From Hyphococcus luteus (GTDB lineage: Bacteria; Pseudomonadota; Alphaproteobacteria; Caulobacterales; Parvularculaceae), in assembly GCF_002943565.1 (NCBI RefSeq), contig NZ_PJCH01000016.1, positions 80,573-144,572 on the forward strand: 64,000 nucleotides of DNA, given 5' to 3'. The notes under the pieces were generated by a model. The model had not been told where the DNA came from and ran no database searches. It was given only the letters and a program-made list of their open reading frames with translations. The position numbers and the translations under genes are program-made. How positions within the stretch are numbered: position 1 is the first letter of the stretch; each line of letters starts with the position of its first letter. Positions 32,748-41,231 of the stretch are shown here, piece by piece.

Positions 32748-34583
32748 CTAAAACTCGCTCATTCGCATCAAGCGATTATTCAATTTCGGCAGTTTCACGT
32801 CCAGGAAGGTTTCCGGATCCTCCAACACAAGGCCGCGGAGCTTGGACGCGCTGTTTTTTCCTTCGACCCGGTAAAGGAAGATGTTCTGTCCGTTCGCGGT
32901 TCGAATGTGGCGCCCGGCGCGGATCATTTTCTTTTGAACCGTGGTCCAGGGGCCGTCCTCTCCCGCATAAGCCTTGAATATGAGCGGGCTCACGAGGAAT
33001 AGCCCTTCCGCGACCACATGCAGCTGCGCCTTCGAATTATTGACCGTCAGGTCTCCCTCCCGAATGCCGCGGGCGAGCCAGTCGAAAAACGCTTCCGGCT
33101 CTCCGTCGAGACGAATGTCGCCCTTGCGAATGCGGCCGCCATGATCGACGGAGCGTGCAATCTCACGCCCGTCGTCAATATCCGGATGGTGACTCTCCTC
33201 CTTTGTATGAGCGCCCGAGTTGTCTTCGCCCGCCTGCGGGGGCGCATCCTGGCGCGTAGACTTTGGCTCAACGGCTTCATCTGACGGCTGCGCGGGGTCG
33301 GGGTCGTCCGGGGACAATTGCGCGTTCGCTGGCTGCGCAGCGGCCGACTCGGAAGATCGCGGTTCCGTCGCTGCGGCCTCGACACTCTTCGGCTCGACCT
33401 CGCCCTCATACGGTTCGGGCCCCCGCGCCGGCGCAGGCCATAGGGCGCGGACCGGAAATTTCAGAAACGATAGCTCCTGATCGAAATTCCCATCCGGAGA
33501 GCGAACCCGCGCCCGCCAGATCGCGCGCCCGTCCGAATTCGGAATAATCACGCCTTGACCTTGCATGTCGTCCATGAACGTGTCGTTGCGCGGCGCGATG
33601 TTAGCGGCGCCCGTTTCGCGCAGCTTGGCGCGGATCCGGTCCATCCCGCGTTTCGAAACCAGCCACAAAGAATCATCGCTGATGAACCCGCCGGCCCCGG
33701 GACGGTTAATGGGAATCTCGCCAGTGTCGATTAGATCCCGGATGGTTTCGCGAACGACAACGGCGAGACTCTTACGGCGAGCGCCTGGCATCTGGACAGC
33801 ATCGCCGCCAAGCGCGGACGCGGCGGACTGCTGGTCGGCGAGACCGATAATTTCGGAAAGCGCGCGCCCGGCAGTTGCATGATGCGACAGCGCACCGATC
33901 AAGACCGGCATCACTTGCGCGTCTTGGCCCACCCAGGCGATCGCCTCTTGCGGCAACAGTTGCGCTGCCAGAAAGGCCGCGACCGTCTCGTGGTCCTGAT
34001 AAACTCGCGAGGTCCGAAACCGCATGAAATAATAACCCCCCGGCGTCATCGGCCCCGCCCAGGGATTCCATATTCCGATCTTGGACCCGTCTGCCGCGTA
34101 CAGCTCGATCTCCTGATCCGTCGCCGGCTTGCCGGCGTCGTGCAGAAGGGCTGAAACAAACGCTGCATAGGTCCACCGATCCGCAGCCCGCGTCGCGACT
34201 TCGGGCGGCGCGCCCACGGGGAGCATGTATTGACGGCGTATCAACAGCGCGCGCCTTGCGACATCGAGTGAATGGTCGAGAAGGCCGCCCTGATGCGCAT
34301 GATGATGCGCTTCCGACGCGGGGAGCTCTTGGGCGAACGCCGCCCAGCGCATAAGCGTGGCGCGATAGACGGTCTCAAAATGCCGATCCGTCGCGGAGAC
34401 GAGCGCCTTGATCTGACGGATCGCAGCGGCGCGTTTCGGCGCGCTGAGAAGCACGTCGGGCGAACGGACCGGCAGCGCATACTCAACCGGCGCGGGACCG
34501 TGCGCGCCAGGCGAAGACGACGCCCTTTCAAATAGCCGAAACCAACCTGGTCCCAGTCGCAGAGCTTTAGCGCGAGCCAGCAT
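32748..34583 (-). CDS. MobH-type relaxase (TraI_2, HD domain)
   Basis: A 611-residue protein that should nick and bind the ICE's origin of transfer. The N-terminal TraI_2 domain carries ELPASEAHHHAHQGGLLDHSLDVA (H93-95, H97, H104) and ALLHDAGK (H148-D149), the HD-type metal-binding residues that define MobH relaxases. A middle segment (LWLVSKRGMDRIRAKL, residues about 300-330) and a C-terminal region after a Pro/Glu-rich linker (about 380-480) are similar to the TraI_2 C-terminal domain (FFDWLARGIREGDLTVNN). It is divergent from parB; the 517-base space between them is the likely site for oriT and regulatory repeats. No strong ribosome-binding site precedes the ATG at 34583. Confidence 0.9.
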   Translation of the reverse strand: MLARAKALRLGPGWFRLFERASSSPGAHGPAPVEYALPVRSPDVLLSAPKRAAAIRQIKALVSATDRHFETVYRATLMRWAAFAQELPASEAHHHAHQGGLLDHSLDVARRALLIRRQYMLPVGAPPEVATRAADRWTYAAFVSALLHDAGKPATDQEIELYAADGSKIGIWNPWAGPMTPGGYYFMRFRTSRVYQDHETVAAFLAAQLLPQEAIAWVGQDAQVMPVLIGALSHHATAGRALSEIIGLADQQSAASALGGDAVQMPGARRKSLAVVVRETIRDLIDTGEIPINRPGAGGFISDDSLWLVSKRGMDRIRAKLRETGAANIAPRNDTFMDDMQGQGVIIPNSDGRAIWRARVRSPDGNFDQELSFLKFPVRALWPAPARGPEPYEGEVEPKSVEAAATEPRSSESAAAQPANAQLSPDDPDPAQPSDEAVEPKSTRQDAPPQAGEDNSGAHTKEESHHPDIDDGREIARSVDHGGRIRKGDIRLDGEPEAFFDWLARGIREGDLTVNNSKAQLHVVAEGLFLVSPLIFKAYAGEDGPWTTVQKKMIRAGRHIRTANGQNIFLYRVEGKNSASKLRGLVLEDPETFLDVKLPKLNNRLMRMSEF

Positions 34584-35100
34584 CGGCGCAGTCTACCCGC
34601 GTCGCCGGCGCATGCAGAGCGCAAATTCTACCGAGCCTTTAAAGACATGCGCTGGCGGCGCTGTGTGGATTGGGTTCGCTAATGATAGCGGAAACACCAG
34701 CACCACGCGCGTGCTCAGCTCATCGCGCACTTTGCCGACGCGATCCGTTGCTGGGTGCTTCGGGGCGCACGACGCCTTCGTCTCAGGGCAAGGCGTTTCA
34801 AGCGACGCTCGCTTCGGCGTGCGTCATGAGTCGCCGAAACAAAACCGCAAACCGATGAAATTTTGAGCGGAGTAGGTGAAACAAGCTCGGCAACCGATGA
34901 AAATTTATGTCGGGTCGATGAAAACCAGCATTGGTTAACAAAGCGAATCCGCTATGCAATCATCTCAATCATTTATCCGTGTACGTTGTCGATCAGCGCT
35001 AAATCATGTTTGGTTTGAACAGACATAGAAATTGCCCAATTATTTGCATTGAAATCGCGTTTTCAACCTCGCGCGCGGTCGCAACCAGGAATGAACTCCG
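34584..35100 (+). other. Divergent region between relaxase and parB
   Basis: A non-coding region of 517 bases. The first 270 bases are GC-rich, and the last 240 (from about 34850) become AT-rich and carry the short repeats listed separately. It should contain the promoters of both divergent genes and, by analogy with MobH elements, could contain oriT. No inverted repeat strong enough to name as the nic region was found by eye. Confidence 0.5.
34853..34927 (+). repeat. Three CGATGAAAA-type direct repeats
   Basis: Near-identical copies: CGATGAAATTTT at 34853-34864 (preceded by GCAAAC), CGATGAAAATTT at 34894-34905 (preceded by GGCAAC) and CGATGAAAACCA at 34916-34927 (preceded by GGGT). The start-to-start distances are 41 and 22 bases, about four and two helical turns, so all lie on the same DNA face. 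This is typical of binding sites for a regulator or accessory transfer protein. They lie 173 bases or more before parB. Confidence 0.5.
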
Positions 35101-36678
35101 ATGAACGCCGCGCTCGACTCTCCGTCGAACCGAGAAGCCGGCGATTATCGCAGGTTGGATATCGATCAGATCGAGCCCTATGACCGAAACCCCCGTCAGT
35201 TACCGAATCCAAAGACTCATGATCTCGAAGCATCGTTGCGAGCGTCCGGCGGCCTCGAGCGTGTTCTGGCGGTGACGCGCCGGCCCGGCGCCGGCGCTTA
35301 CATGGTCCTCGAAGGCGGCAACACGACGCTTATCCTTTTGAAGAAGCTGCTTTCTGAAACGAACGATGAGCGCTTCCGCCATGTGACGGCCGACATTCGG
35401 CCCTGGCCCGGCGATCTCGACGTCATGGCGCGCCATTATCGCGAGAACAACACCCGCGGCGATCTCTCATTCGGCGAGCGCAGTCTCGAAATGCTCGCGC
35501 TCTACCGGCAATACTGCGAAGAAGCCGCGCCGACCGATAGCAGGCCGACCGTCGCAAAATTCTGCAGTTACCTCGCTAAGCGTTTCGGCATCCCCTGCGC
35601 GCCGTCCAATTTCTCGCTTTACAAGTTCACGGCGGAGCCGCTCGCCGAGGCGATGCCGTTTCTGGTGCGCCGAACCCGTTTCACCAAGGCCCAGGCGGTC
35701 GCGATCCGGGGACGCTACAACAAAATCAAGGCGGTATGGTGCGACAAGGACGCAGGGACGAAGGACGAATTCGACGAAGCGTTCTTCGGACTGCTCGCGC
35801 GCCAGGATAAAGCGCTTGAAAAGACCTTCGCGCGGGAAATTGCGGACGATCCCTCAAGCCTGCCGGATATCGCCTACAACGACGACGAGTTGATTTCCGG
35901 ACTACAGAACGAGTTCGCGCGCTCGGAAGCGATCGACTGCAGCTATGCTCAAGCCGGCGTCTGGATCAGCGCCGCCCTGCACGGCGGCCCCAAAATCATT
36001 CCGCGGGATGCGCTTGAGGCGGACGGCGACGAACTTCCCCAGGCCGACATCAGCACTTCGCCGCAGACGCGGGCGACGCTACCCGACGTTCACACGTTTT
36101 CCAAGGATCAAACGTCTGAAACGAAAGATCCGCCGGGGAACGGCCATGACGCCATCGAGATTGCCCTGGCGCATTCCGTGCGGTCGGATTCGTTAGCGCC
36201 CCACCCCCTGAGTCCGCCGAAAGAGGGCGACGATCTGCCTGCTCTGCGCCGCAATGCCTACGGCTACGCCTCGCGGATCGCCATACGCAACGGGCTTCAG
36301 GATCTCGTGGTCGCCCTGCCGGACTCAGGGTTCGGCTACCTTCTCATCGAAGTCCATGACGATCTTATGCAGGCTGCCCGGACCGTCTCACCGAGCATTG
36401 TCGCCTGGTGGGCGCTCGCAGCGGGATGCGCATTGTCGATGACGCCCGAAGCCGTGCGGGATCGTGTGATGCCGGAGGACTCCTTCCTTCGCACCACGCT
36501 CGACCAGGGAAATATCGAGTTACTGGCCCAGGGATACCCTTTCCAGTCTTTCGACCAGTCAGGGCGGTTTTGGGACGCGCTGAAAGCAAAGGACTGGTCC
36601 GACTTCCTCGCGATTCAAAAGCTCTTCAAGGCAATGACCGTCGCCGTCCGCGGCCTTCACAATCTATGGAGCCTTTAA
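35101..36678 (+). CDS. parB: ICE ParB-family protein (PFGI-1 class)
   Basis: A 525-residue protein with an N-terminal ParB/Srx-like domain: LDIDQIEPYDRNPR (residues 19-32), LEGGNTTLILLKKL (residues about 77-90), and RENNTRGDLSFGERSLEMLALYR in place of the usual ParB box 2. The second half is variable and ends in a helical domain. Length and style match the TIGR03764 ParB-like protein used for stable maintenance of PFGI-1-type ICEs. No ParA partner is in the window. It could bind the palindrome cluster farther downstream, but that is an inference. It leads an operon with the DUF2857 and PFL_4669-like genes. Confidence 0.85.
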   Translation: MNAALDSPSNREAGDYRRLDIDQIEPYDRNPRQLPNPKTHDLEASLRASGGLERVLAVTRRPGAGAYMVLEGGNTTLILLKKLLSETNDERFRHVTADIRPWPGDLDVMARHYRENNTRGDLSFGERSLEMLALYRQYCEEAAPTDSRPTVAKFCSYLAKRFGIPCAPSNFSLYKFTAEPLAEAMPFLVRRTRFTKAQAVAIRGRYNKIKAVWCDKDAGTKDEFDEAFFGLLARQDKALEKTFAREIADDPSSLPDIAYNDDELISGLQNEFARSEAIDCSYAQAGVWISAALHGGPKIIPRDALEADGDELPQADISTSPQTRATLPDVHTFSKDQTSETKDPPGNGHDAIEIALAHSVRSDSLAPHPLSPPKEGDDLPALRRNAYGYASRIAIRNGLQDLVVALPDSGFGYLLIEVHDDLMQAARTVSPSIVAWWALAAGCALSMTPEAVRDRVMPEDSFLRTTLDQGNIELLAQGYPFQSFDQSGRFWDALKAKDWSDFLAIQKLFKAMTVAVRGLHNLWSL

Positions 36679-36701
36679 CCCGTCAGCACCAGGAGCAACC
36701 G

Positions 36702-37277
36702 ATGACCGCTATCCCTTCCGCCAGAGCCAAGGACAGCCATCTCGTCCAGGCCGCGATTCTCTACATCGTGAAAGCGTGCGCCGATCGCGACACGCAGGCC
36801 ATCCGGCAGATCGGGATAACGGAAGATCAGATCGCAAGACTTACGAAATTGACGGCTCAGGACCTCCTCGCCAATGCCGATCTCGCCGGCGCGCCGGTCG
36901 CCGTGCAAATAGACGCCCCCGCCTTCGACGCCTGGCTGTCGGCCGTTGAAAACGCCAGGAAGACGGAGGAGCTCGTTATGCGCTGCGTTTCAGCGGAAGC
37001 CCCGTACAATATGATGGCGTATTTCTTTCACATCAGCACGCGCCAATATAAAAAGCTCTGCGATTTCGCCGGCAAGAAATGCCAGATGGGCCGCACCCCG
37101 CGCGCCAGGCCGGATGAGAACGTGGCGATCTATAATCACATTGCCGAGCACGAGGGCGACATCACGGCCGAGACCATTCTCGACATCGCCGAGCGCTGCC
37201 GCGCCGACGTCCGGGTGGTCTGGAAGGAGATGGAGCCGGTGCTGGCCTATGGCATCGACGCCTATCACGTCGCCTGA
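36702..37277 (+). CDS. DUF2857-like ICE maintenance protein
   Basis: A 191-residue protein; the ATG at 36702 follows AGGAG. It contains QAAILYIVKACADRDTQAIRQIGITEDQI and SAEAPYNMMAYFFHISTRQYKKLCDFAGK, typical of the DUF2857 family that accompanies ParB in PFGI-1-class elements. A helix-turn-helix-like stretch (FFHISTRQYKKLCDF) and a following basic region suggest DNA binding. Its role is probably regulatory. It starts 23 bases after parB. Confidence 0.75.
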   Translation: MTAIPSARAKDSHLVQAAILYIVKACADRDTQAIRQIGITEDQIARLTKLTAQDLLANADLAGAPVAVQIDAPAFDAWLSAVENARKTEELVMRCVSAEAPYNMMAYFFHISTRQYKKLCDFAGKKCQMGRTPRARPDENVAIYNHIAEHEGDITAETILDIAERCRADVRVVWKEMEPVLAYGIDAYHVA

Positions 37278-37376
37278 CCGGCCCGAAATCGTTCGCATCC
37301 CGTCGCCGATCCCGCTCGCGCGGATGCGCGCCCGGCAGCCATAGTCTGCTCTTGACTATGTACATGGAGGCGATGT

Positions 37377-38204
37377 GTGACCGGCCCTAAACCAGAGAGC
37401 GCGGCGAACGCCAACAAGCCGGCCGGCGATGAACCCGGCGCCCTCGCCGGCGTCACCAGGATCACGCTGCATACGCGCCAGGCCCAGCGACTGTTCAAGG
37501 GCCGGCGCAAAGGCGAGTTCTACAAGAACGGCGAACCCAAGCCGCCGATCCCCGGCGTTTACGGTTTCGGCAACCTCGCCAAACAGCTGCAGACCGGCTC
37601 CATGGCGGGCGATCCTTATGCGGATTGGCATTTTGTGCGGATCGATACGGAGTTTGCGGAAATCGAAACGGACTATGACGCGCTCGAACGCAAGCTCGAT
37701 GATCTCCTCGGCAACGCTACGGGCTTCGACGTCGCGCTGCATCTTTCGAAAAAGCCGGCGACCGAAGAAGTTTCGTTCTTTTCTCCCTACAGCTTCAAAG
37801 CCTGCCATATCGTGCTGCAGGCCGATCGCTTGATGACCAAGCTTCTTGGCGCCAACCACTATGCGCTCGTCAAACGCAGTTATACGGAGAAGACCCAGAA
37901 CGAGATTTTCGCGCGCGTCCGGCGCCTGTTCGCGATCCCCGCAAAATACCGTTTCACGGGAACCACGCGCGCCGACTTCCTGCCGCAGCCGAATGCGCGG
38001 GCCCAGCGCGCCATCGAGGCGCATGGCGCGGTGCCCGAAGCGATCCTGTTGCGGTCCGTCGAACCGGCCTATGGCAACTGGCGCAGCGCCGACGGCGCAT
38101 CTGAAAAGACAGAGGATGATCAGGGCGACGCCCAGGAAGACGCCGCCGACGCGAATGACCCTTCATCGGACGACGGCGCCGCCAGCATCGCCGCTGCGGA
38201 ATAA
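37377..38204 (+). CDS. PFL_4669-like ICE protein (TIGR03761)
   Basis: A 275-residue protein with a GTG start at 37377 preceded by GGAGG. Motifs include TLHTRQAQRLFKGRRK, GVYGFGNLAKQLQTGS and ADWHFVRIDT, then a basic core and an acidic low-complexity tail (EKTEDDQGDAQEDAADAND). These features are those of the PFL_4669/TIGR03761 family, found in the maintenance module between ParB and SSB. The function is unknown; DNA or RNA binding is likely from the basic N-terminal half. The palindrome array starts just 12 bases after its stop. Confidence 0.78.
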   Translation: MTGPKPESAANANKPAGDEPGALAGVTRITLHTRQAQRLFKGRRKGEFYKNGEPKPPIPGVYGFGNLAKQLQTGSMAGDPYADWHFVRIDTEFAEIETDYDALERKLDDLLGNATGFDVALHLSKKPATEEVSFFSPYSFKACHIVLQADRLMTKLLGANHYALVKRSYTEKTQNEIFARVRRLFAIPAKYRFTGTTRADFLPQPNARAQRAIEAHGAVPEAILLRSVEPAYGNWRSADGASEKTEDDQGDAQEDAADANDPSSDDGAASIAAAE

Positions 38205-38215
38205 GCCCCCAAAAG

Positions 38216-38623
38216 TTATCCCGGGATAAGTTTTTGCCGTCCCCACGGCGCAGCCTCCCCGGGCAAGTTATCCCGGGATAAGTTCTCGCCGACCAACAGC
38301 GCAGTCCGCCTGAAAAGTTATCCCGGGATAACTTCTCGAAGATGTGGCGCAATCGTCCGGCGGCCGAGACGGCGTCCGCGCCGCAGCCTGAACCGGCCGT
38401 GTGATGGCGCATTCTTCCTTTAAGGGTAAGGGGGCGGAGAAGGGGCCAAAGGATCGGCTTGGGTTCAGGCTCAGGATTTGTCCCAGCCGGATCATCTCCT
38501 CGGACTTTGGCAATCCCATTCCTCGATTACAGGCGCAACGTCGCGCCGGACATGTTATCCCGGGATAAGTTTTCGCCGGCGCCATGGCGCAGCCTCCGCG
38601 ACCAAAAAGTTATCCCGGGATAA
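38216..38623. repeat. Array of five TTATCCCGGGATAA palindromes with a second conserved element
   Basis: Five identical 14-bp perfect palindromes lie at 38216-38229, 38268-38281, 38318-38331, 38555-38568 and 38610-38623. Centre spacing is 52, 50, 237 and 55 bases; apart from the long interval this is about five helical turns. The dyads extend further in copies 3 (20 bp) and 5 (24 bp). After copies 1-4 a second box, GGCGCAGCCTCC or close to it, starts 21-25 bases downstream of the centre (38247, 38298, 38346, 38586). The element lies between the PFL_4669-like gene and ssb in the maintenance module, so a partition (parS-like), origin or operator function is most likely. Confidence 0.85.
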
Positions 38624-38959
38624 CTTTTGCAAAAGCGGCCTCGGGCCTCGTTCGCCGCGCCGCGCTTGCGCAAAGGATAGCGAGGGAAAGGATCCGGAAG
38701 ATGGCGCAGTTCCTGATTCAGTGTTTGTGTTTCGACATGGCTGCCGGCGATCCATCCGATCACTTCGACAAAATAGTCCGTCCCCCCACCTGCGCCGGCG
38801 TTGTCGCAACCTATTTGCTGGCTGGCGCTCGACGCCTCGCGCCAACGTCTTTGGCTTGCCGAACTCGGCGCCAGCGCGTCGGCGATGTCGCTGGCGCTGC
38901 ACAGTCGTCTCTCCTAGCCTCACTGTCTGTGACCCAATCGTTTCAGTCAGGAGGATGAC
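38624..38959 (+). other. Leader region of ssb without a convincing gene
   Basis: About 335 bases between the last palindrome and ssb. An open frame exists (38584-38958), but its translation is low-complexity and basic with no ribosome-binding site, so it is rejected. The region may carry the ssb promoter; no boxes are clear. Confidence 0.4.
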
Positions 38960-39361
38960 ATGTCCGTGAAATTCGCCGCCGTCGGCAGGGTCGGCACCAA
39001 CCCTGAGCAACTCACCATCGGAACCGGCGAGGACGCCAGCCCCCTTGTCCGTTTCCGCGTTTATTTCGATGGCTCCGTCAAATCCGAAGACGGATATGAA
39101 GACAAATACGGGTTCTGGCGCGATATCGAAATCTGGCGCGAAGGCCTCGGCAAACGCGTCGCCCAGCACATTCGCAAAGGCATGCTGATCGCCGTTCAAG
39201 GGACGGAAATCTGCAAAAAGCGCGAAAAAGACGGCGAAGAATATGAAAACTACGCCATTCGCGCCGATGCCGTCAGCCTGGAGCTCGTGGGCGTTAAATC
39301 CATCGAGATGGCGCCGAAAGCCTCGGACGCCGAGGACGACAGTGCGCGCGACGCCGCCTGA
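38960..39361 (+). CDS. ssb: Single-stranded DNA-binding protein
   Basis: A 133-residue OB-fold protein that protects the single strand formed in conjugation and replication. VKFAAVGRVGTNPE, LVRFRVYFDG, FWRDIEIWREGLGKRVAQHIRKGMLIAVQGTEICKKR and EYENYAIRADAV lay out the SSB fold; the tail is short and acidic. CAGGAGGAT precedes the ATG. The acidic C-terminus (AEDDSARDAA) lacks the usual DDDIPF peptide. ICE-borne SSBs commonly lie in this module with DUF3577 and topoisomerase genes; no topoisomerase is seen here. Confidence 0.85.
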   Translation: MSVKFAAVGRVGTNPEQLTIGTGEDASPLVRFRVYFDGSVKSEDGYEDKYGFWRDIEIWREGLGKRVAQHIRKGMLIAVQGTEICKKREKDGEEYENYAIRADAVSLELVGVKSIEMAPKASDAEDDSARDAA

Positions 39362-39470
39362 TCCGGGGACAAGCCGCCGTTTTTTGGAGCCTTCATGGAT
39401 TCCAGAACCGGCCCAACCTCATCGGCGCGATCGTTCGAACATCGCGCCGCTCCGCTTCAGGAGACGGGAT

Positions 39471-39722
39471 ATGTTCGGATTATTGCGGCGGGCGTTCACT
39501 GTCACGCCCGAAAGACGCGCCGAACGCCGCGAGGAGCGACACGCCGCGCTGCAGGAGCATCGCGAAGCCCAGGCGGCCGAGCGCCGGGAAGCCGAGTTCT
39601 GCGCATACTGCCGCGGCTCGCGCACGTGTCATTTCTGCGGAGGCGTACGGAACAATTCACCGCATGAACTTGGAGCCGATTGCCGCCATTGTCGTGACGG
39701 CCGCTGCGCTTATTGCAGTTAA
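39471..39722 (+). CDS. Cys-rich zinc-binding mini-protein
   Basis: An 83-residue protein; the ATG at 39471 follows GGAGACGGGAT. The N-terminal half is a highly charged helix rich in E/R/A (RRAERREERHAALQEHREAQ). The C-terminal half carries four CxxC pairs (CAYC, CHFC, CRHC, CAYC), enough for two zinc sites, like a miniature DnaJ zinc finger. It lies between ssb and the DUF3577 gene on the same strand. It could be a small regulator or chaperone. I recognise no family. Confidence 0.65.
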   Translation: MFGLLRRAFTVTPERRAERREERHAALQEHREAQAAERREAEFCAYCRGSRTCHFCGGVRNNSPHELGADCRHCRDGRCAYCS

Positions 39723-40014
39723 ATACAGCACAGAGATTATCATTCATTGTCTTGCATGAGTCGCCGCCATAGAAAAACAAATCTCCTTTAAATGAAGCTT
39801 GACGATGCGCGTGATGTCGTCGATATTTATCTTCGTGTTTGGAGCCTCGCGGCCCGGCGCCATCGACGCAGTCGATGTTTTAAAGACCTGGTGCGAACGG
39901 TGAAACAGGTCCGCGGCTCTTCAGCCGTCCGTTCATTTTGACCCAGCGGGTGCGTCGCGCCCGCAAGGGACACGCACCCCCTCTTTTCCAACCATAGAAA
40001 AGGACACGTGTCCC

Positions 40015-40536
40015 ATGACTTTGACGAAGTTCAAATCGAACAATCAGGCATCCGCAAACTCCCCATCATCCGATAACGACGAGCGGGGATATTTCGACCT
40101 GTATATCCGAGGCATCGGATATCTGAATCGCCTGCGCACGGTTGAACCCAAGCGCGCGCGCAAGGGCGACGCCTACCTCGCGGTGCAGATCGCCGCCATG
40201 GAAGGCGACAAGAACAATCCGGACTATCGGTATTTCGACGCCATCGTGGTCGGCGAGACGGCGAAACAGCTGGCTAAAGAGCTGGAGGCCGGAATCAACG
40301 ACAAGGACGTGAAAGTTCTTGTCGGCTTTACCTGCGGCGGCGTGCGGCCCGAAATCTATCAGCCGAAAAAGGGCGCCGCCGCCGGCGAAAACCGCGTTTC
40401 CCTGAAAACGCGGTTGCTCAGGCTCTCCTGGGTGAAAGTCAAAGAGTCCGATAGCGGCGATTATGAAACCGTCTATCAGGCGGAGACGACTGCGGAAGAA
40501 GAGACAAGCGCGGACGAAAATCGCGACGCGGCCTAA
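40015..40536 (+). CDS. DUF3577 / STY4534-family ICE replication-associated protein
   Basis: A 173-residue protein with YFDLYIRGIGYLNRLRTVEPKRARKGDAYLAVQIAAMEGD and VKVLVGFTCGGVRPEIYQPKKG, an OB-fold-like pattern of the DUF3577 family. It is a regular member of the maintenance module of PFGI-1-class ICEs, and a replication role is assumed in family annotations. AAAGGA is upstream of the ATG. The acidic tail (AEEETSADENRD) resembles SSB tails and might bind partner proteins. Confidence 0.8.
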   Translation: MTLTKFKSNNQASANSPSSDNDERGYFDLYIRGIGYLNRLRTVEPKRARKGDAYLAVQIAAMEGDKNNPDYRYFDAIVVGETAKQLAKELEAGINDKDVKVLVGFTCGGVRPEIYQPKKGAAAGENRVSLKTRLLRLSWVKVKESDSGDYETVYQAETTAEEETSADENRDAA

Positions 40537-40563
40537 ATTCTCTCTTCCTGTTTGAACCCTATC

Positions 40564-40597
40564 GCGCCCTGGACTTTTCAAAGTTCAGGGCGCTTTT
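40564..40597 (+). terminator. Intrinsic terminator or attenuator after the DUF3577 gene
   Basis: GCGCCCTGGACTTT pairs with AAAGTTCAGGGCGC (one G-T pair) across a two-base turn and is followed by TTTTC. It separates the DUF3577 gene from the DUF3275 gene (ATG at 40614). Because the next gene follows closely, it may lower rather than stop transcription into it. Confidence 0.7.
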
Positions 40598-40613
40598 CAT
40601 TGGAGAGCATCTT

Positions 40614-41231
40614 ATGACGACACGCAACACAGTGCTCGTAGAGGGCACGCTTTTTGTGAAGTCCATCCATGGGCAGTTCGGCCGGTTCAACGTGGGCAAG
40701 CTCGTCTGCCCGTTCGGCGAATTCTGCATCAAGGACAAAATCATCGATCAGTATGAGGAAGGCGCCTATGAGGGCGCCTTCGAGCTTGGCAACGTCTTCC
40801 AGGCCGAACGGCGCGTCGCCGGCGGCGGTTACATCATTGAACTGCGCGCCCGTCTCGACGCAATGACGCTGTTCGATGAGGCTTCGCTCCCGGATGACGC
40901 GCCTGTGGGCGTCTCAGAGACAGACCCCATCGAAGAAGACGAAGACGTTTCCGGCGCAGAAGCCATCGGCGACGACAAGCCGAAAAGCCTTCTGAAGCGG
41001 AAAGTCGCCAGCCAGCCGGCGGAGAAGCCCGCTGCGGGCGAAACGGATGCGCGAGACGCATCGGGTTTGAGCCGCGCCGACCTCTTCGGACCGTTATGGC
41101 CGCTTGGCGAGACCGTCAAGCTGGACGCGACCGTTGATCGCGCCGTATTCCGGCGCCAGCGGGACGTCCTCAAGCAACTCGGCTATCGATTCCAGTCGAA
41201 AGATCAAATCTGGCGATTGATTGCCGAATGA
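40614..41231 (+). CDS. DUF3275-like ICE protein
   Basis: A 205-residue protein. The N-terminal half reads VEGTLFVKSIHGQFGRFNVGKLVCPFGEFCIKDKIIDQYEEGAYEG, the signature of the DUF3275 family. An acidic linker (about residues 95-125) is followed by a C-terminal domain with RRQRDVLKQLGYRFQSKDQIWRL. The family is restricted to this type of ICE and plasmids; its role is unknown but it travels with ssb and DUF3577. GGAGAGC lies before the ATG. Confidence 0.78.
   Translation: MTTRNTVLVEGTLFVKSIHGQFGRFNVGKLVCPFGEFCIKDKIIDQYEEGAYEGAFELGNVFQAERRVAGGGYIIELRARLDAMTLFDEASLPDDAPVGVSETDPIEEDEDVSGAEAIGDDKPKSLLKRKVASQPAEKPAAGETDARDASGLSRADLFGPLWPLGETVKLDATVDRAVFRRQRDVLKQLGYRFQSKDQIWRLIAE

Noticed and set aside
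38216..38623. CRISPR array
   Set aside because: The repeats are short perfect palindromes, one interval is 237 bases, the sequences between them share a second box rather than being unique spacers, and no cas gene is present.
38216..38623. Serial transcription terminators
   Set aside because: Each palindrome could form a hairpin, but only copy 5 has a short T-run, and five near-identical terminators in a row would be unusual; protein-binding sites are more likely.
38584..38958. Plus-strand frame of 124 codons before ssb
   Set aside because: It begins within the palindrome array, lacks a ribosome-binding site and has low-complexity basic composition.
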